DNA of 47,625 nt from Steroidobacter sp. (GTDB taxonomy: Bacteria > Pseudomonadota > Gammaproteobacteria > Steroidobacterales > Steroidobacteraceae): NCBI GenBank assembly GCA_025929585.1, contig JAICPY010000025.1, positions 1-47,625 on the forward strand, given 5' to 3'. Below the pieces are notes generated by a model. It was not told the origin of the DNA. It ran no database searches and saw nothing but the letters and a program-made list of their open reading frames with translations. Position 1 is the stretch's first letter; the number at the start of each line of letters is the position of its first letter. The position numbers were made by a program, and so were the translations under genes. Positions 26,501-32,657 of this stretch are shown here, piece by piece.

Positions 26501-27263
26501 GCCTCGCTCGGAAGTTGAAAAACACTTGAGCGAAGAAACTCCGACGTTCTCGTACGGCGGTCAGGTCTACCGCTTCCAGCATTTGGGCGCGTTCGTCGGC
26601 GGCGGGCCGTCCGTTCTGCCCGAGATGGACGTGTCGGTGCCGCTGCTGCTCATTCGTGCGGGCGAGCATTCGACCGCCATCGTCACGGACGAGTTGGTCG
26701 GTAGCCGCGAGATGGTGGTGAAATCCGTCGGCCCGCAAATCGCGACGATCCGCGGTATTGCCGGCGCTACGATTTTGGGCGACGGACGCATCGTCATCAT
26801 TCTGGATATGGCAACGCTGGTGCGTTCGGATTGGCGCAGCAGAGGCGCACTCGAAACTCAGCTGCCGAAGGAAGATAAGCGTACGTTCGCGCTGGTGGTG
26901 GACGACTCCATTACCGTGCGTCGCGTGACGCAGCGGCTGCTCGAACGCAACGGCATGAAAGTAATGACCGCGAAGGATGGCGTCGATGCATTGTCGATTC
27001 TGCAAGACAACGTACCCGACATCATCTTGCTCGACATCGAAATGCCTCGCATGGACGGTTACGAGTTCGCGAGCCACGTGCGCGCCGATGAAAGATTCTC
27101 GGATATACCGATTGTGATGATCACCTCACGCGTCGGCGAAAAACACCGCGCCCGTGCGATCGAAATCGGCGTGAACGATTATCTGGGTAAGCCGTATCAA
27201 GAGAACCAGCTACTCGATGCAATTCACCCACTCGTCGAAGCCCGACGCAGAAGGGCATCATGA
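20586..27263 (+). CDS. chpA: Hybrid chemotaxis histidine kinase ChpA (CheA-type, multi-Hpt)
   Basis: 2225 residues. The N-terminal FimL/Hpt-like region has H48 in HSVHGALRVAEVYGA with His where Hpt domains usually have Lys. Canonical phosphotransfer sites follow at H687 (FHTLKGSGRM), H856 (CHTLSGTAKTAG) and H1382 (LHTLKGGARMAG). These are separated by acidic, proline-rich linkers. The CheA module follows: dimerisation helices, HATPase (N box MLRNSVVHGIED, G boxes EDDGRGID and GRGVGMDVV, about 1780-1935), a CheW-like domain, and a C-terminal receiver with D2150 (LLDIEMPRMDGYE). It is shorter than the roughly 2470-residue P. aeruginosa protein and has fewer clear Hpt domains. It phosphorylates PilG/PilH. 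Confidence 0.95.
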   Translation: MAEVSSQTLHIVARELASELNDARAALETFGEQQENLALLRKCNEHLHSVHGALRVAEVYGAALLAEEMGQVAKYLIDHFAEKRHLAEGLDALMRSMVQLPTYLERVLSGGRDMALVLLPLLNDLRAVRGHALLSEGTLLLLNLSSDQQARPVQSPTGEGAMTVSQWARKLRTRFQLGLLGWIKGERVDQNLEILSRSAEKLEQVATTQPVFQLWWVVGAVLEAMREGGLEGSASVKRLLGQADRELKRLYEQGETRYSDSPPLELLNNLLYYVARARSTGSRVSAVRASFRLSELLPVDDQVEQARESLSAPSVKLMKTVAAAIKEDLGRVKDALDMFVRQGGTQVDELAPQLELLKKIGDTLGVLGLGELRDKVQAETNDLQGIVAQRSAANEGTLLRMAATLIKVEDSLDEQLVGMIVPSSAESGAPAKPAGPEEIEFRQVAEAVLRECIVNMARIKEAIALSVEKPREAQAADQIPALMRGITAGLLMLGKTRAVEIMEGIERSLGQFIGTDGMTLPQEAVDRLADAIVAVEYYMETIQAGRTDPWYMLDNAETCLRFLADTQPVPRGMEYEDNGDHIRTLVIEPLSQTVAAPTEHERTAVLDPSNPAQRFAPTQPLAPAAKPAQPAAAPVAKAVDREIDPEFLELFIEEAKDEITKLKQLFPLWDENPQDQESLTNVRRSFHTLKGSGRMVGAVLIGEFAWSIENLLNRVINKTLDRTPDMMGLLREAVAAVPELVEQLESGRAPQVDIARIIAQANEIAGVRPNAPASGVTATSAPAPAIVRPPVLTEAAPAPAKPAEKKTAAVPMDPTLHDIYSKETAGHLAIIREFIDACALSAPPFVVTEDLHRSCHTLSGTAKTAGARHGIKIAEPLNRYVRKLYDNSIGLPPVGLQALKDSVDAIQKVVDHIHEDTGFFLDHDRIVARLTELEHAIDVEISRLAETIDVTTAMPVLRETAEVPERYPNFDRAPDPAAAPPDMLSVTDVFSADSFEATLNANDVVEIEPTDASALDMLHWSFDNFPAEKTDNEATMTVTGADQAPEPPALDPPAENVDKLFKEVQDVEITSNTLARLIVTGRDDIVVETAAWAAEFEAPMLAEASPLEITQSVADEGQTVQRPALKLDEPAAATPEEEIEISAEDFAQDFVEHEYLDGEAPSDTVRQPKLSVPESSPTIAVPELRDTSQTITASELDESQLKDAAFADFDALGADAIENEFVASEMVEPTQEPDIAMEFGAATDSEFAHPAVPAVVDSQDAELAAIAASFEAELQAAEEPVETLQPAEEDAPASIAAPVEPQPVVTSPPIAAIKPPAATPAPPPAPPVIEEEVVDEDFDAEVAAIFTDEATELLETADRSLSDWIRDRSNTALAFELKRALHTLKGGARMAGIRAMGDLSHELETFMQLIENGQIPAEQPVFDALQASLDELHQMRDTVSQGGRCRTARGLINRIRGLAGQPIDEPHTESAPAPATSAEPALEPQITSTAEAPSIPQSIDTSEVSEDYSFEPDAVSQTDIVPVLTEPMAEALEEASTDSIGDEMDIDVEFGADELGAAAPRESVRVEDPPEHIATGVHTAIDVAALQPDLPPDEGDQDAGMPEFTAPALPPGREPQVQERQEFARVDADLLDTLLNNAGEVSIFRSRLEQQVSSIEFNLAELGRTVTRLKDQLRKLELETEAQILHRHEEEHPGRADFDPLELDRYSTIQQLSRAFAESVSDVGSIEGLLENLTREAQNLLLQQSRVVTELQNGLMRTRMVPFQRHVQRLTRLVRQVAADTNKRAELVVVGASGELDRQVLERMLPPFEHMLRNSVVHGIEDPQERVANGKPEGGTIKVGLHREGSEMVIVLEDDGRGIDVKAVRERAKSRGLIPQGRVLSDEEALQLILEPGFSTASSVTQHAGRGVGMDVVVTEIKKLGGALVTETKPGQGTKFTIRLPFTLAITQALIVRTGEELYALPLPSVEGVARVPRSEVEKHLSEETPTFSYGGQVYRFQHLGAFVGGGPSVLPEMDVSVPLLLIRAGEHSTAIVTDELVGSREMVVKSVGPQIATIRGIAGATILGDGRIVIILDMATLVRSDWRSRGALETQLPKEDKRTFALVVDDSITVRRVTQRLLERNGMKVMTAKDGVDALSILQDNVPDIILLDIEMPRMDGYEFASHVRADERFSDIPIVMITSRVGEKHRARAIEIGVNDYLGKPYQENQLLDAIHPLVEARRRRAS

Positions 27264-27269
27264 GGAAAA

Positions 27270-27424
27270 TGGTTGACGGTTGACAGTTGGCTGTTGACAG
27301 CCAGAAAAGAGCACGCAACCTTTTTTGCCGTCAACCGTCAACCGTCAACCGTCAACCGTCAACCGTCAACCGTCAACCGTCAACCGTCAACCGTCAACCG
27401 TCAACCGTCAACCGTCAACCGTCC
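27270..27424. repeat. Expanded heptad array, GTCAACC family (13 perfect copies)
   Basis: The left arm (27270-27303) holds four degenerate GTTGACG/GTTGACA units ending AGCCAGAAAA. The right arm (27328-27418) is 13 uninterrupted identical copies of CCGTCAA, ending 7 nt before the chpC ATG. The loop is about 24 nt with a T6 run. It is the longest pure array in the window. Read rightwards it has no stop codon in any frame, because one 21-nt period cycles through all frames; read leftwards each frame meets TGA every 21 nt. Confidence 0.95.
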
Positions 27425-27425
27425 C

Positions 27426-27899
27426 ATGAGTGACATCCCCGCCCACGAGCTCTACAGCCTGCTGATCCCGCTGACGCAGGAGCGGCTCATCGTGCCACGC
27501 GCTTGCGTCGCAGAAGTCATTACCTGGCAGGCGCCGGAAAGAATGGAAGGCGCGCCGCCCTGGTATCTCGGAACGATTCACTGGAGCGGACGCGCTGTTC
27601 CGGTGATCTCTTTCGAGGCAGCCTGTGGTCAAGCATTGCCTGTGCCAGGCACGCGCACGCGCATCGTGGTGTTCGTTGCTTTGGGCAATCACATCACCAG
27701 CGGCTACTTCGGCGTAATCACACAAGGCTTCCCGCAGCTCGTGCGCGTCAACGGCGACGTCGTCAAATCCGATCCCAGCCGCAGCTTCCCCGAGCGCGGC
27801 CCGATCCTGTGCCAAGTGCGCATGCTGAACGAATCACCACTGATTCCGGATTTCGAGCATTTGGAAGAAATGATTAGTGAGGAAACGCGCGCCGCGTAG
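27426..27899 (+). CDS. chpC: CheW-like protein ChpC
   Basis: A 157-residue CheW-domain protein (YSLLIPLTQERLIVPRACVAEV, PPWYLGTIHWSGRAVPVISFE). It follows chpA, as chpC does in P. aeruginosa, where chpB (CheB-like) lies between them; chpB is absent here. It probably links further receptors to ChpA. The ATG at 27426 follows directly on a heptad array, so there is no Shine-Dalgarno sequence. The frame is open upstream through the array, where it would encode STVNRQP repeats; I regard this as untranslated. Convergent with rsmE. Confidence 0.85.
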   Translation: MSDIPAHELYSLLIPLTQERLIVPRACVAEVITWQAPERMEGAPPWYLGTIHWSGRAVPVISFEAACGQALPVPGTRTRIVVFVALGNHITSGYFGVITQGFPQLVRVNGDVVKSDPSRSFPERGPILCQVRMLNESPLIPDFEHLEEMISEETRAA

Positions 27900-27900
27900 C

Positions 27901-28007
27901 GGTAATGCATAGGGGCAATGATTAGGGGTAGGGGATAGCAAGAAGTGAGACCCAGAAAAATTTCGCTCTTTTCTGAACTATCCCCTACCCCCTATTCATT
28001 ACCCCCT
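27901..28007. repeat. Heptad-like inverted repeat between convergent chpC and rsmE
   Basis: The left arm (27901-27939) reads GGTAATGCATAGGGGCAATG, then ATTAGGGGTAGGGGATAG. The right arm (27971-28007) reads TTCTGAACTATCCCC and on to TTACCCCCTTCC. An inner CAGAAAA/TTTTCTG stem closes a short loop. The two arms are nearly fully complementary; units are mainly 7 bases (GGGGATA, GGGGTA variants) with a TAATGCAT/TAATGAAT block outside. Confidence 0.85.
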
Positions 28008-28009
28008 TC

Positions 28010-28744
28010 CTACTGCAGGTCTCCCCACAACGCCTGCAGCACCGATAGTGCCACGACCGCAGCCGTTTCAGTTCGCAGGACTCGAGGACCTAGGCGCACG
28101 GGCGTAAAGCCTGCGGTGCGTGCCGCGCTGAGCTCATCGTCGTCGAGTCCGCCTTCCGGTCCGATCAGAAGCTCTACTTTGGTCGGCAAGCTGGCTAAGC
28201 CTGCGAGAGAACCTGGTGCGGACGGGCTGAGCACGAGTCGCATGCCTTCCTTTCGCACGTTCGAGAAATAGTCACGCAACGGTGTAGGCGTGCTGACCGC
28301 GGGAACGCGAGTGCGACCGCATTGCTCGCAGGCGCCGATCACGATACCGCGCCAATGCCCTTGCTTCTTTGCCGCTTGCTTATCATCCAAGCGAACGACA
28401 CTGCGCGCCGTCAGCACGGGTGCAATTGCGGTGACCCCCAGTTCGGTTGCCTTCTGCAACGTCCAGTCCATCCGCTCACCTCGAGAGATTCCTTGGATGA
28501 GTGTGATCTTCAGCGGCGACTCCGCCGTTCCAGGGGTTTGATGCATGAGCTTCACGCTCACTGCATCGCCTTCCACTCGACTGATCTCGCTTTGATACTC
28601 ACCGCCTGAGCCGTCGAACACTGTCAGCGGCGCACCTTCGCGCATTCGCAGTACGCGCGCGACGTGATAGGCACCAGCGGACGGCAGGCGTACCTCACCG
28701 CCAACATTCAAAGGACCTTCGCAGAAGATTCGATTTAGGCGCAT
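28010..28744 (-). CDS. rsmE: 16S rRNA (uracil1498-N3)-methyltransferase
   Basis: A 244-residue SPOUT-class methyltransferase starting at MRLNRIFCEGPL. The N-terminal PUA-like domain (HVARVLRMREGAPLTVFDGSG) precedes the knotted C-terminal domain with the SAM-binding motifs LLIGPEGGLDDDEL and LGPRVLRTETAAVVAL. QKATELGVTAIAPVLTARSV is also typical. It methylates U1498 of 16S rRNA. The frame extends upstream into a repeat region but the ATG at 28744 fits the family. Position after the chp genes is conserved with Pseudomonas. Confidence 0.95.
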   Translation of the reverse strand: MRLNRIFCEGPLNVGGEVRLPSAGAYHVARVLRMREGAPLTVFDGSGGEYQSEISRVEGDAVSVKLMHQTPGTAESPLKITLIQGISRGERMDWTLQKATELGVTAIAPVLTARSVVRLDDKQAAKKQGHWRGIVIGACEQCGRTRVPAVSTPTPLRDYFSNVRKEGMRLVLSPSAPGSLAGLASLPTKVELLIGPEGGLDDDELSAARTAGFTPVRLGPRVLRTETAAVVALSVLQALWGDLQ

Positions 28745-28750
28745 TGGAGA

Positions 28751-28968
28751 GGGTGACAGGGTGACGGGTGACGAGTGACGGGCAAGCGGGGTAAAGGGCG
28801 TGCGGAGGTGTAGCCGTGTAGAGGTCAGAGTAGGCGTGCCTATCGTGACCGACACAATGTGTGTACATCCATACGTCATCTACACACGTCCGATATTCTG
28901 ACCCGTCACTCATCACCCGTCACCCGTCACGTTCTTCCGGGCTGTCACTCGTCACCTGAGCCCGTGCC
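28751..28968. repeat. Nested heptad elements in the rsmE-ampD divergent region
   Basis: An outer GTGACGG-family left arm (28751-28783) pairs with a right arm of CGTCACY units (28901-28968, interrupted by GTTCTTCCGGG). Inside lies a second pair with GTGTAGA units: 28805-28830 ending GGTCAGAG, and 28879-28904 with TCTACACACG ... TTCTGACC. Almost the whole 240-nt divergent promoter region is thus repeat sequence. No other promoter element was recognised. Confidence 0.75.
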
Positions 28969-28984
28969 TGGCATCATCGTCAAA

Positions 28985-29563
28985 ATGCAGCGTCATCGCC
29001 CACTATCCATCGATGTGTCGACCGGTCTTCTCGAGCCGGCGCGGCAAGTTGCTTCGCCGAATCATGATCCTCGGCCGGACGGGACGATGGCGGAGCTCAT
29101 TCTCGTGCATGGCATCAGTTTGCCGCCCGGTGAGTATGGCGGCCCGTGGATCGATCGGTTGTTCACCAATTCGCTGCCGAGCCACGTCCATCCTTACTTC
29201 GCGACGGTCGCAAACTTGAAGGTGTCTTCGCATTTGCTCATTCGACGCGATGGCGAGTTGGTGCAATACGTGCCTTTTCACCGCCGCGCATGGCATGCCG
29301 GCGCATCCAGCTACTTAGGTCGCGAGCGCTGTAACGATTATTCGATCGGTATCGAATTGGAAGGCTGCGATGAAGCCGCTTACGAACCAGTGCAATACGC
29401 GAGGCTTACGGATGTGATCGTGGCACTGTGCGCCGTCTATCCGGCGTTGTCATGCGATCGCATTGCCGGGCACAGCGATGTCTCTCCGGGACGCAAAACT
29501 GATCCGGGCACGGCATTCGATTGGCCGCGTCTTCGCGCGATGATTCGCTCACGCGCCGCATGA
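28985..29563 (+). CDS. ampD: 1,6-anhydro-N-acetylmuramyl-L-alanine amidase AmpD
   Basis: 192 residues from the ATG at 28985. N-acetylmuramoyl-L-alanine amidase fold with zinc ligands matching E. coli AmpD: H42 (LVHGISLPPGEYGG), H163 (GHSDVSPGRKTDPG) and D173 in the same motif, with a catalytic-type Glu in SIGIELEG. It is cytosolic (no signal peptide) and cleaves the stem peptide from anhydro-muropeptides during wall recycling; in some relatives this affects AmpC beta-lactamase induction, but no ampE, ampC or ampR is seen nearby. It overlaps the next gene by 4 nt. Confidence 0.94.
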   Translation: MQRHRPLSIDVSTGLLEPARQVASPNHDPRPDGTMAELILVHGISLPPGEYGGPWIDRLFTNSLPSHVHPYFATVANLKVSSHLLIRRDGELVQYVPFHRRAWHAGASSYLGRERCNDYSIGIELEGCDEAAYEPVQYARLTDVIVALCAVYPALSCDRIAGHSDVSPGRKTDPGTAFDWPRLRAMIRSRAA

Positions 29564-30426
29564 AGACGTTCCTAACCCAGTTTTTGCTGATCTTTCTGTG
29601 GCTCGGGACGTGCTCGATTTCCAGTGCGGCGACGAAACAACCGAGTCCGCCGTTCTCGAGGATTGTCAGCCTCGCTCCACATTTGACCGAGCTGGCTTTC
29701 GCTGCAGGCGCAGGCGATCGAATATACGGAACGGTCGAGTACAGTGATTACCCAGAAGCAGCCAAATCCATTCCGCGAGTGGGGGATGCCTTCCTGGTCG
29801 ATTTCGAGAGGATCCTCGCAATCGCTCCCGATGCCGTTCTGGCATGGGATACCGGAACGCCCCAACAAACGATCGCACGACTTCGCGAGCTCGGTTTGCA
29901 TGTAGAAGTGTTTTCGACGCAGCGCATCCAGGACATCGTTGCCGAGTTGCGTCGTTTAGGTAAGCTCGCCGGCACTGAACGCATTGCGCAGAGTGCGGCG
30001 GCGCAATTCGAGAGCGACATGGAAGGCTTGCGGACCCAGTATCGTGATCGAGCGCGCGTCACGGTGTTTTTACAGATCAACGATCGACCGCTTTATACCG
30101 TCAACGGCGCACAGATCATCAGCGAAGTTGCGAATCTATGTGGCGGAACGAATGTGTTTGCGAATTTGAACGAGCTTGCGCCTGCGATAGGCGAAGAGGC
30201 AGTGATCGCTTCAGACCCCGAGGTCATCGTCTCGACGGATGAGACCGTTCCCGATCCAATGGCTCGCTGGAGGTCGTGGAGGAGCATGCGGGCGGTGCGT
30301 GCGGGCAATCTCTTCAGTCTGCCTTCCGATGACCTCGCACGTCCGACGATGCGATTGGTGAGCGGCGCACGTGCGATGTGTCGGGCTTTAGACACTGCAC
30401 GGGCGAGGCTCGTAAAACGTGATTAG
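29560..30426 (+). CDS. Periplasmic cobalamin-binding protein, BtuF-like
   Basis: 288 residues starting at the ATG that overlaps the ampD stop (ATGA). A Sec signal peptide (MKTFLTQFLLIFLWLG ... SSAA) precedes a cluster A-III solute-binding fold: RIVSLAPHLTELAFAAGAGD, YPEAAKSIPRVGDAF, APDAVLAWDTGTPQQTI, and a C-terminal LVSGARAMCRAL. The family delivers cobalamin to the BtuCD importer; no btuCD lies in this window. Coupling to ampD is odd functionally and may reflect only operon packing. The stop TAG (30424-30426) is part of a CGTGATTAG repeat unit. Confidence 0.82.
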   Translation: MKTFLTQFLLIFLWLGTCSISSAATKQPSPPFSRIVSLAPHLTELAFAAGAGDRIYGTVEYSDYPEAAKSIPRVGDAFLVDFERILAIAPDAVLAWDTGTPQQTIARLRELGLHVEVFSTQRIQDIVAELRRLGKLAGTERIAQSAAAQFESDMEGLRTQYRDRARVTVFLQINDRPLYTVNGAQIISEVANLCGGTNVFANLNELAPAIGEEAVIASDPEVIVSTDETVPDPMARWRSWRSMRAVRAGNLFSLPSDDLARPTMRLVSGARAMCRALDTARARLVKRD

Positions 30427-30480
30427 CGCCAGGATAGCAACAGCTCGTCTGACGACCCGCTAGTCACGAATCACGGTCAC
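30416..30480. repeat. Heptad inverted repeat, CGTGATT family
   Basis: The left arm (30416-30429) reads AACGTGATTAGCGCC and supplies the btuF-like stop. The right arm (30456-30480) reads CCCGCTAGTCACGAATCACGG. It uses the same unit as the pilU element at 9687-9772 but is shorter on the left. Confidence 0.65.
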
Positions 30481-30484
30481 TTAC

Positions 30485-30510
30485 AGCGATGGTCGCACCC
30501 CGCCATCGCT
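30485..30510. terminator. Hairpin upstream of the symporter gene
   Basis: AGCGATGG (30485-30492) pairs perfectly with CCATCGCT (30503-30510) around a 10-nt loop. No T-tract follows. It could end the ampD-btuF transcript or lie in the leader of the symporter gene. Confidence 0.35.
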
Positions 30511-30562
30511 CTCATGTAGCATCGCCGATCCGGCCTGAGTCCGATGACTGCTGAAGGAGACT

Positions 30563-32017
30563 ATGGCGCGATCTGCCGTCATCCAACTTGCGCTGCTCGC
30601 TTTCGTCGCGTTACTGATTGTGATCGCGTCGTGGTCGGGACGCCGCACGCATCACGCCGCTGATTTTCTAGTGGCGAGTCGGCGTTTAGGCGGGTTGCTG
30701 ACAGCTGCGGGCTATGTCGGCAGCGCAAGCAACGCCTGGATCCTGACCTTGGTTGCCTCTGCTGCCTTCGCGTGGGGTTTGTCCGCGATTTGGCTCTGGG
30801 GATCCTTCGTATTCAGCTGCCTCGTGAGCATGCTCTACATTGCGCCTCGCTTGCGCCCAATTGCAGCCGGGCAGGGTGCCCAGACCTTGACTCAAGTGAT
30901 CAGCGCGGATTCGGGCGATCGCCTGCAACCGCTGATCACACGATCCGCGGCAGTCATTTCGGTACTGTTCCTGATATTGCAAAGTGCTGTTCTGGTGCGC
31001 GCCGCGGCCGAGCTGTTGCACATGGATTCGCAGTTCGACGTTGCTCGCATCGTAACGCTCAGTGTGGTGCTGGTCACAGCGTGCGTGCTCATCGGCGGCT
31101 TGCGCGCGGCGAGTGTGTGCGATGGTGTTCAGGCCGCGCTGATGGCTTGTGTAGCATTGCTGCTGCCCATTCCCGCATTCTTTGCACTAGGTCAGTGGGA
31201 CATGCTGGTTTCGAGCATCGGCGTCATGAGTCCAGAGCTCAGCGATTGGTTTAGCGGTAAGAGCGGCGTCGTTGCACTGGCATTTTCCGCCGGTGGGTTC
31301 GCATTGGGATTCGCGATCTCAGGTCAACCGCATGCAATGGTGCGATTGCTCGCTGTGAAAGATGACGCCGCTTCGCGCCGGGCAGGATGGCTGGCCTTCG
31401 CATGGACGATTATCGTTCTAGCAGCCGTGATCGTAGCGGGTTGGTGCGCACGCTTGCTCTACGATGGACTTCAACATCCCGAACAAGCGTTCTACGCGCT
31501 AGCAATCCGTCTATTGCCGCCGTGGCTAGGGGCATTGTTCGTGATGGCCTTGTTTGTTGCTCTGGTGCTGAGTCTCGCAAGCCCAATGCTCGCGTTGGCC
31601 TCCCAACTTTCCCTCGATCTACGCCGCTCGACTTCAGCGCACTCGATATCGCTAACGCGCGTTCTCCTGGCTCTTGTCGGAGTAGCCACGATCTTCACCG
31701 CAACGCTCATGCCGATAAACATTCTGGATCACGCTCTACTCGCGTTCACAGCGATCGGCGCATCGTTCGGACCGCTTCTACTCGTGCGGCTGAGCGGTAA
31801 ACGCTTGCGACCCGGATCGGTTCTCGGCGCGATGTGGGCTGGATTCACGCTCAGCGTGCTGTTCCATCTATTGCCGGATTCTCCCGGCGACTTTCTAGAA
31901 CGCGTCCTGCCATTCGTTGCCGCACTAGGCATTGCTCTGAGCGGCGGCGAACGCCGGCGCAATCCGGATCGCGCCGATCGAGCACAGGAGACGGTGCATG
32001 ATCGGATTCCGATCTGA
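30563..32017 (+). CDS. Sodium:solute symporter family protein (PutP-like)
   Basis: 484 residues, strongly hydrophobic, with about 12-13 membrane spans. The N-terminal AADFLVASRRLGGLLTAAGY and VGSASNAWILTLVASAAFAW match the SSS family pattern of PutP-type carriers, as do GALFVMALFVALVLSLASPM and LIGGLRAASVCDGVQA. It probably couples Na+ entry to uptake of an organic solute in the inner membrane; the substrate (proline, pantothenate or other) cannot be told. AAGGAG 6 nt upstream supports the start. The C-terminus is charged (GGERRRNPDRADRAQE). Stand-alone gene. Confidence 0.85.
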   Translation: MARSAVIQLALLAFVALLIVIASWSGRRTHHAADFLVASRRLGGLLTAAGYVGSASNAWILTLVASAAFAWGLSAIWLWGSFVFSCLVSMLYIAPRLRPIAAGQGAQTLTQVISADSGDRLQPLITRSAAVISVLFLILQSAVLVRAAAELLHMDSQFDVARIVTLSVVLVTACVLIGGLRAASVCDGVQAALMACVALLLPIPAFFALGQWDMLVSSIGVMSPELSDWFSGKSGVVALAFSAGGFALGFAISGQPHAMVRLLAVKDDAASRRAGWLAFAWTIIVLAAVIVAGWCARLLYDGLQHPEQAFYALAIRLLPPWLGALFVMALFVALVLSLASPMLALASQLSLDLRRSTSAHSISLTRVLLALVGVATIFTATLMPINILDHALLAFTAIGASFGPLLLVRLSGKRLRPGSVLGAMWAGFTLSVLFHLLPDSPGDFLERVLPFVAALGIALSGGERRRNPDRADRAQETVHDRIPI

Positions 32018-32029
32018 GGACGAGATGTC

Positions 32030-32062
32030 TTTAGTCTGTAGTCCCTAGTCCGCAGGTCAGAG
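32030..32062 (+). repeat. Left-type heptad arm (AGTCTGC family) before the ATL gene
   Basis: TTAGTCTG-TAGTCCC-TAGTCCG ends in CAGGTCAGAG, the usual inner block of a left arm. No right arm follows within 100 nt; the nearest right-type arm is at 32532-32580, beyond the ATL gene. Confidence 0.7.
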
Positions 32063-32072
32063 ATGAAGGGAG

Positions 32073-32525
32073 ATGGCAGTCACGCGTAGAAACGAGAGCA
32101 GTGCTAAACAAACGGCGCAGTCCAAGCAGGTACGAGCTCCGACTAATGCAGAGCTCATCCTTGCGGCAGTTGCCCGCATTCCACGCGGCAGGGTCAGTAC
32201 ATACGGAGCCGTCGCGGAGCTAGCGGGATTGCCCCGTCGAGCACGGCTCGTTGGCACAGTGCTGAGGCAGACGCCAAGCGCTCGGCGAATTCCTTGGTTT
32301 CGCGTCATGAATGCCGGTGGACGTATCTCCTTTCCTCTTGGGAGCGATGCTTACGCAAGGCAGATGAGGAAACTCGAGGATGAAGGCGTCATTTTCATCG
32401 GTGGGCGAGTAGATCTCACTCAATACGGCTGGCCGGCAAGCGTCTCGTCTCTGGATGAATTCCTTTGGAGCCCTGACGCTGCCGTCGCCCCGTGCACAAG
32501 ACGAAGGCCCCGCCGCAGTCGCTGA
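32073..32525 (+). CDS. Alkyltransferase-like protein (MGMT family, Cys replaced by Trp)
   Basis: 150 residues with the DNA-binding half of O6-alkylguanine-DNA alkyltransferase: the helix-turn-helix region IPRGRVSTYGAVAELAG, then LRQTPSARRIPWFRVMNAGGRIS. Where the true enzyme has P-C-H-R-V this protein has P-W-F-R-V, so it cannot accept alkyl groups. In characterised ATL proteins the family flags O6-alkylguanine for nucleotide excision repair. It has an N-terminal Lys/Gln-rich tail and a C-terminal Arg-rich tail (TRRRPRRSR). It is flanked by left-type and right-type repeat arms. GGGAG lies directly before the ATG. Confidence 0.85.
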   Translation: MAVTRRNESSAKQTAQSKQVRAPTNAELILAAVARIPRGRVSTYGAVAELAGLPRRARLVGTVLRQTPSARRIPWFRVMNAGGRISFPLGSDAYARQMRKLEDEGVIFIGGRVDLTQYGWPASVSSLDEFLWSPDAAVAPCTRRRPRRSR

Positions 32526-32531
32526 GGGCTT

Positions 32532-32580
32532 ACCTGCAGACTGCAGACTGCAGACTGTGGACTACAGACCACGGACTCGG
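32532..32580 (+). repeat. Right-type heptad arm (AGTCTGC family) after the ATL gene
   Basis: CTGCAGA-CTGCAGA-CTGCAGA-CTGTGGA-CTACAGA-CCACGGA runs in the right-arm orientation 6 nt after the ATL stop. It is complementary to 32030-32062. The TTCTG inner block is not conserved. Confidence 0.75.
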
Positions 32581-32657
32581 GAAGGCCTTAACCCTTTTCT
32601 CACGTCCTGTCGTTTACCTCTCCTACAAGGGGCTATTTCCCCTTCTGGGAGAGACCA

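Noticed and set aside
27328-27418. Plasmid or phage iteron origin
   Set aside because: Pure 7-base repeats with no adjacent rep gene or DnaA-box cluster, and the same architecture recurs at many chromosomal sites.
27273-27425. In-frame upstream extension of chpC encoding STVNRQP repeats
   Set aside because: It starts at a TTG inside the repeat and the peptide is a by-product of a stop-free heptad array; the CheW domain begins after the ATG at 27426.
29560-29640. BtuF-like protein as a lipoprotein
   Set aside because: The only cysteine in the signal region is preceded by L-G-T, a poor lipobox, and a signal peptidase I site (SSAA) follows.
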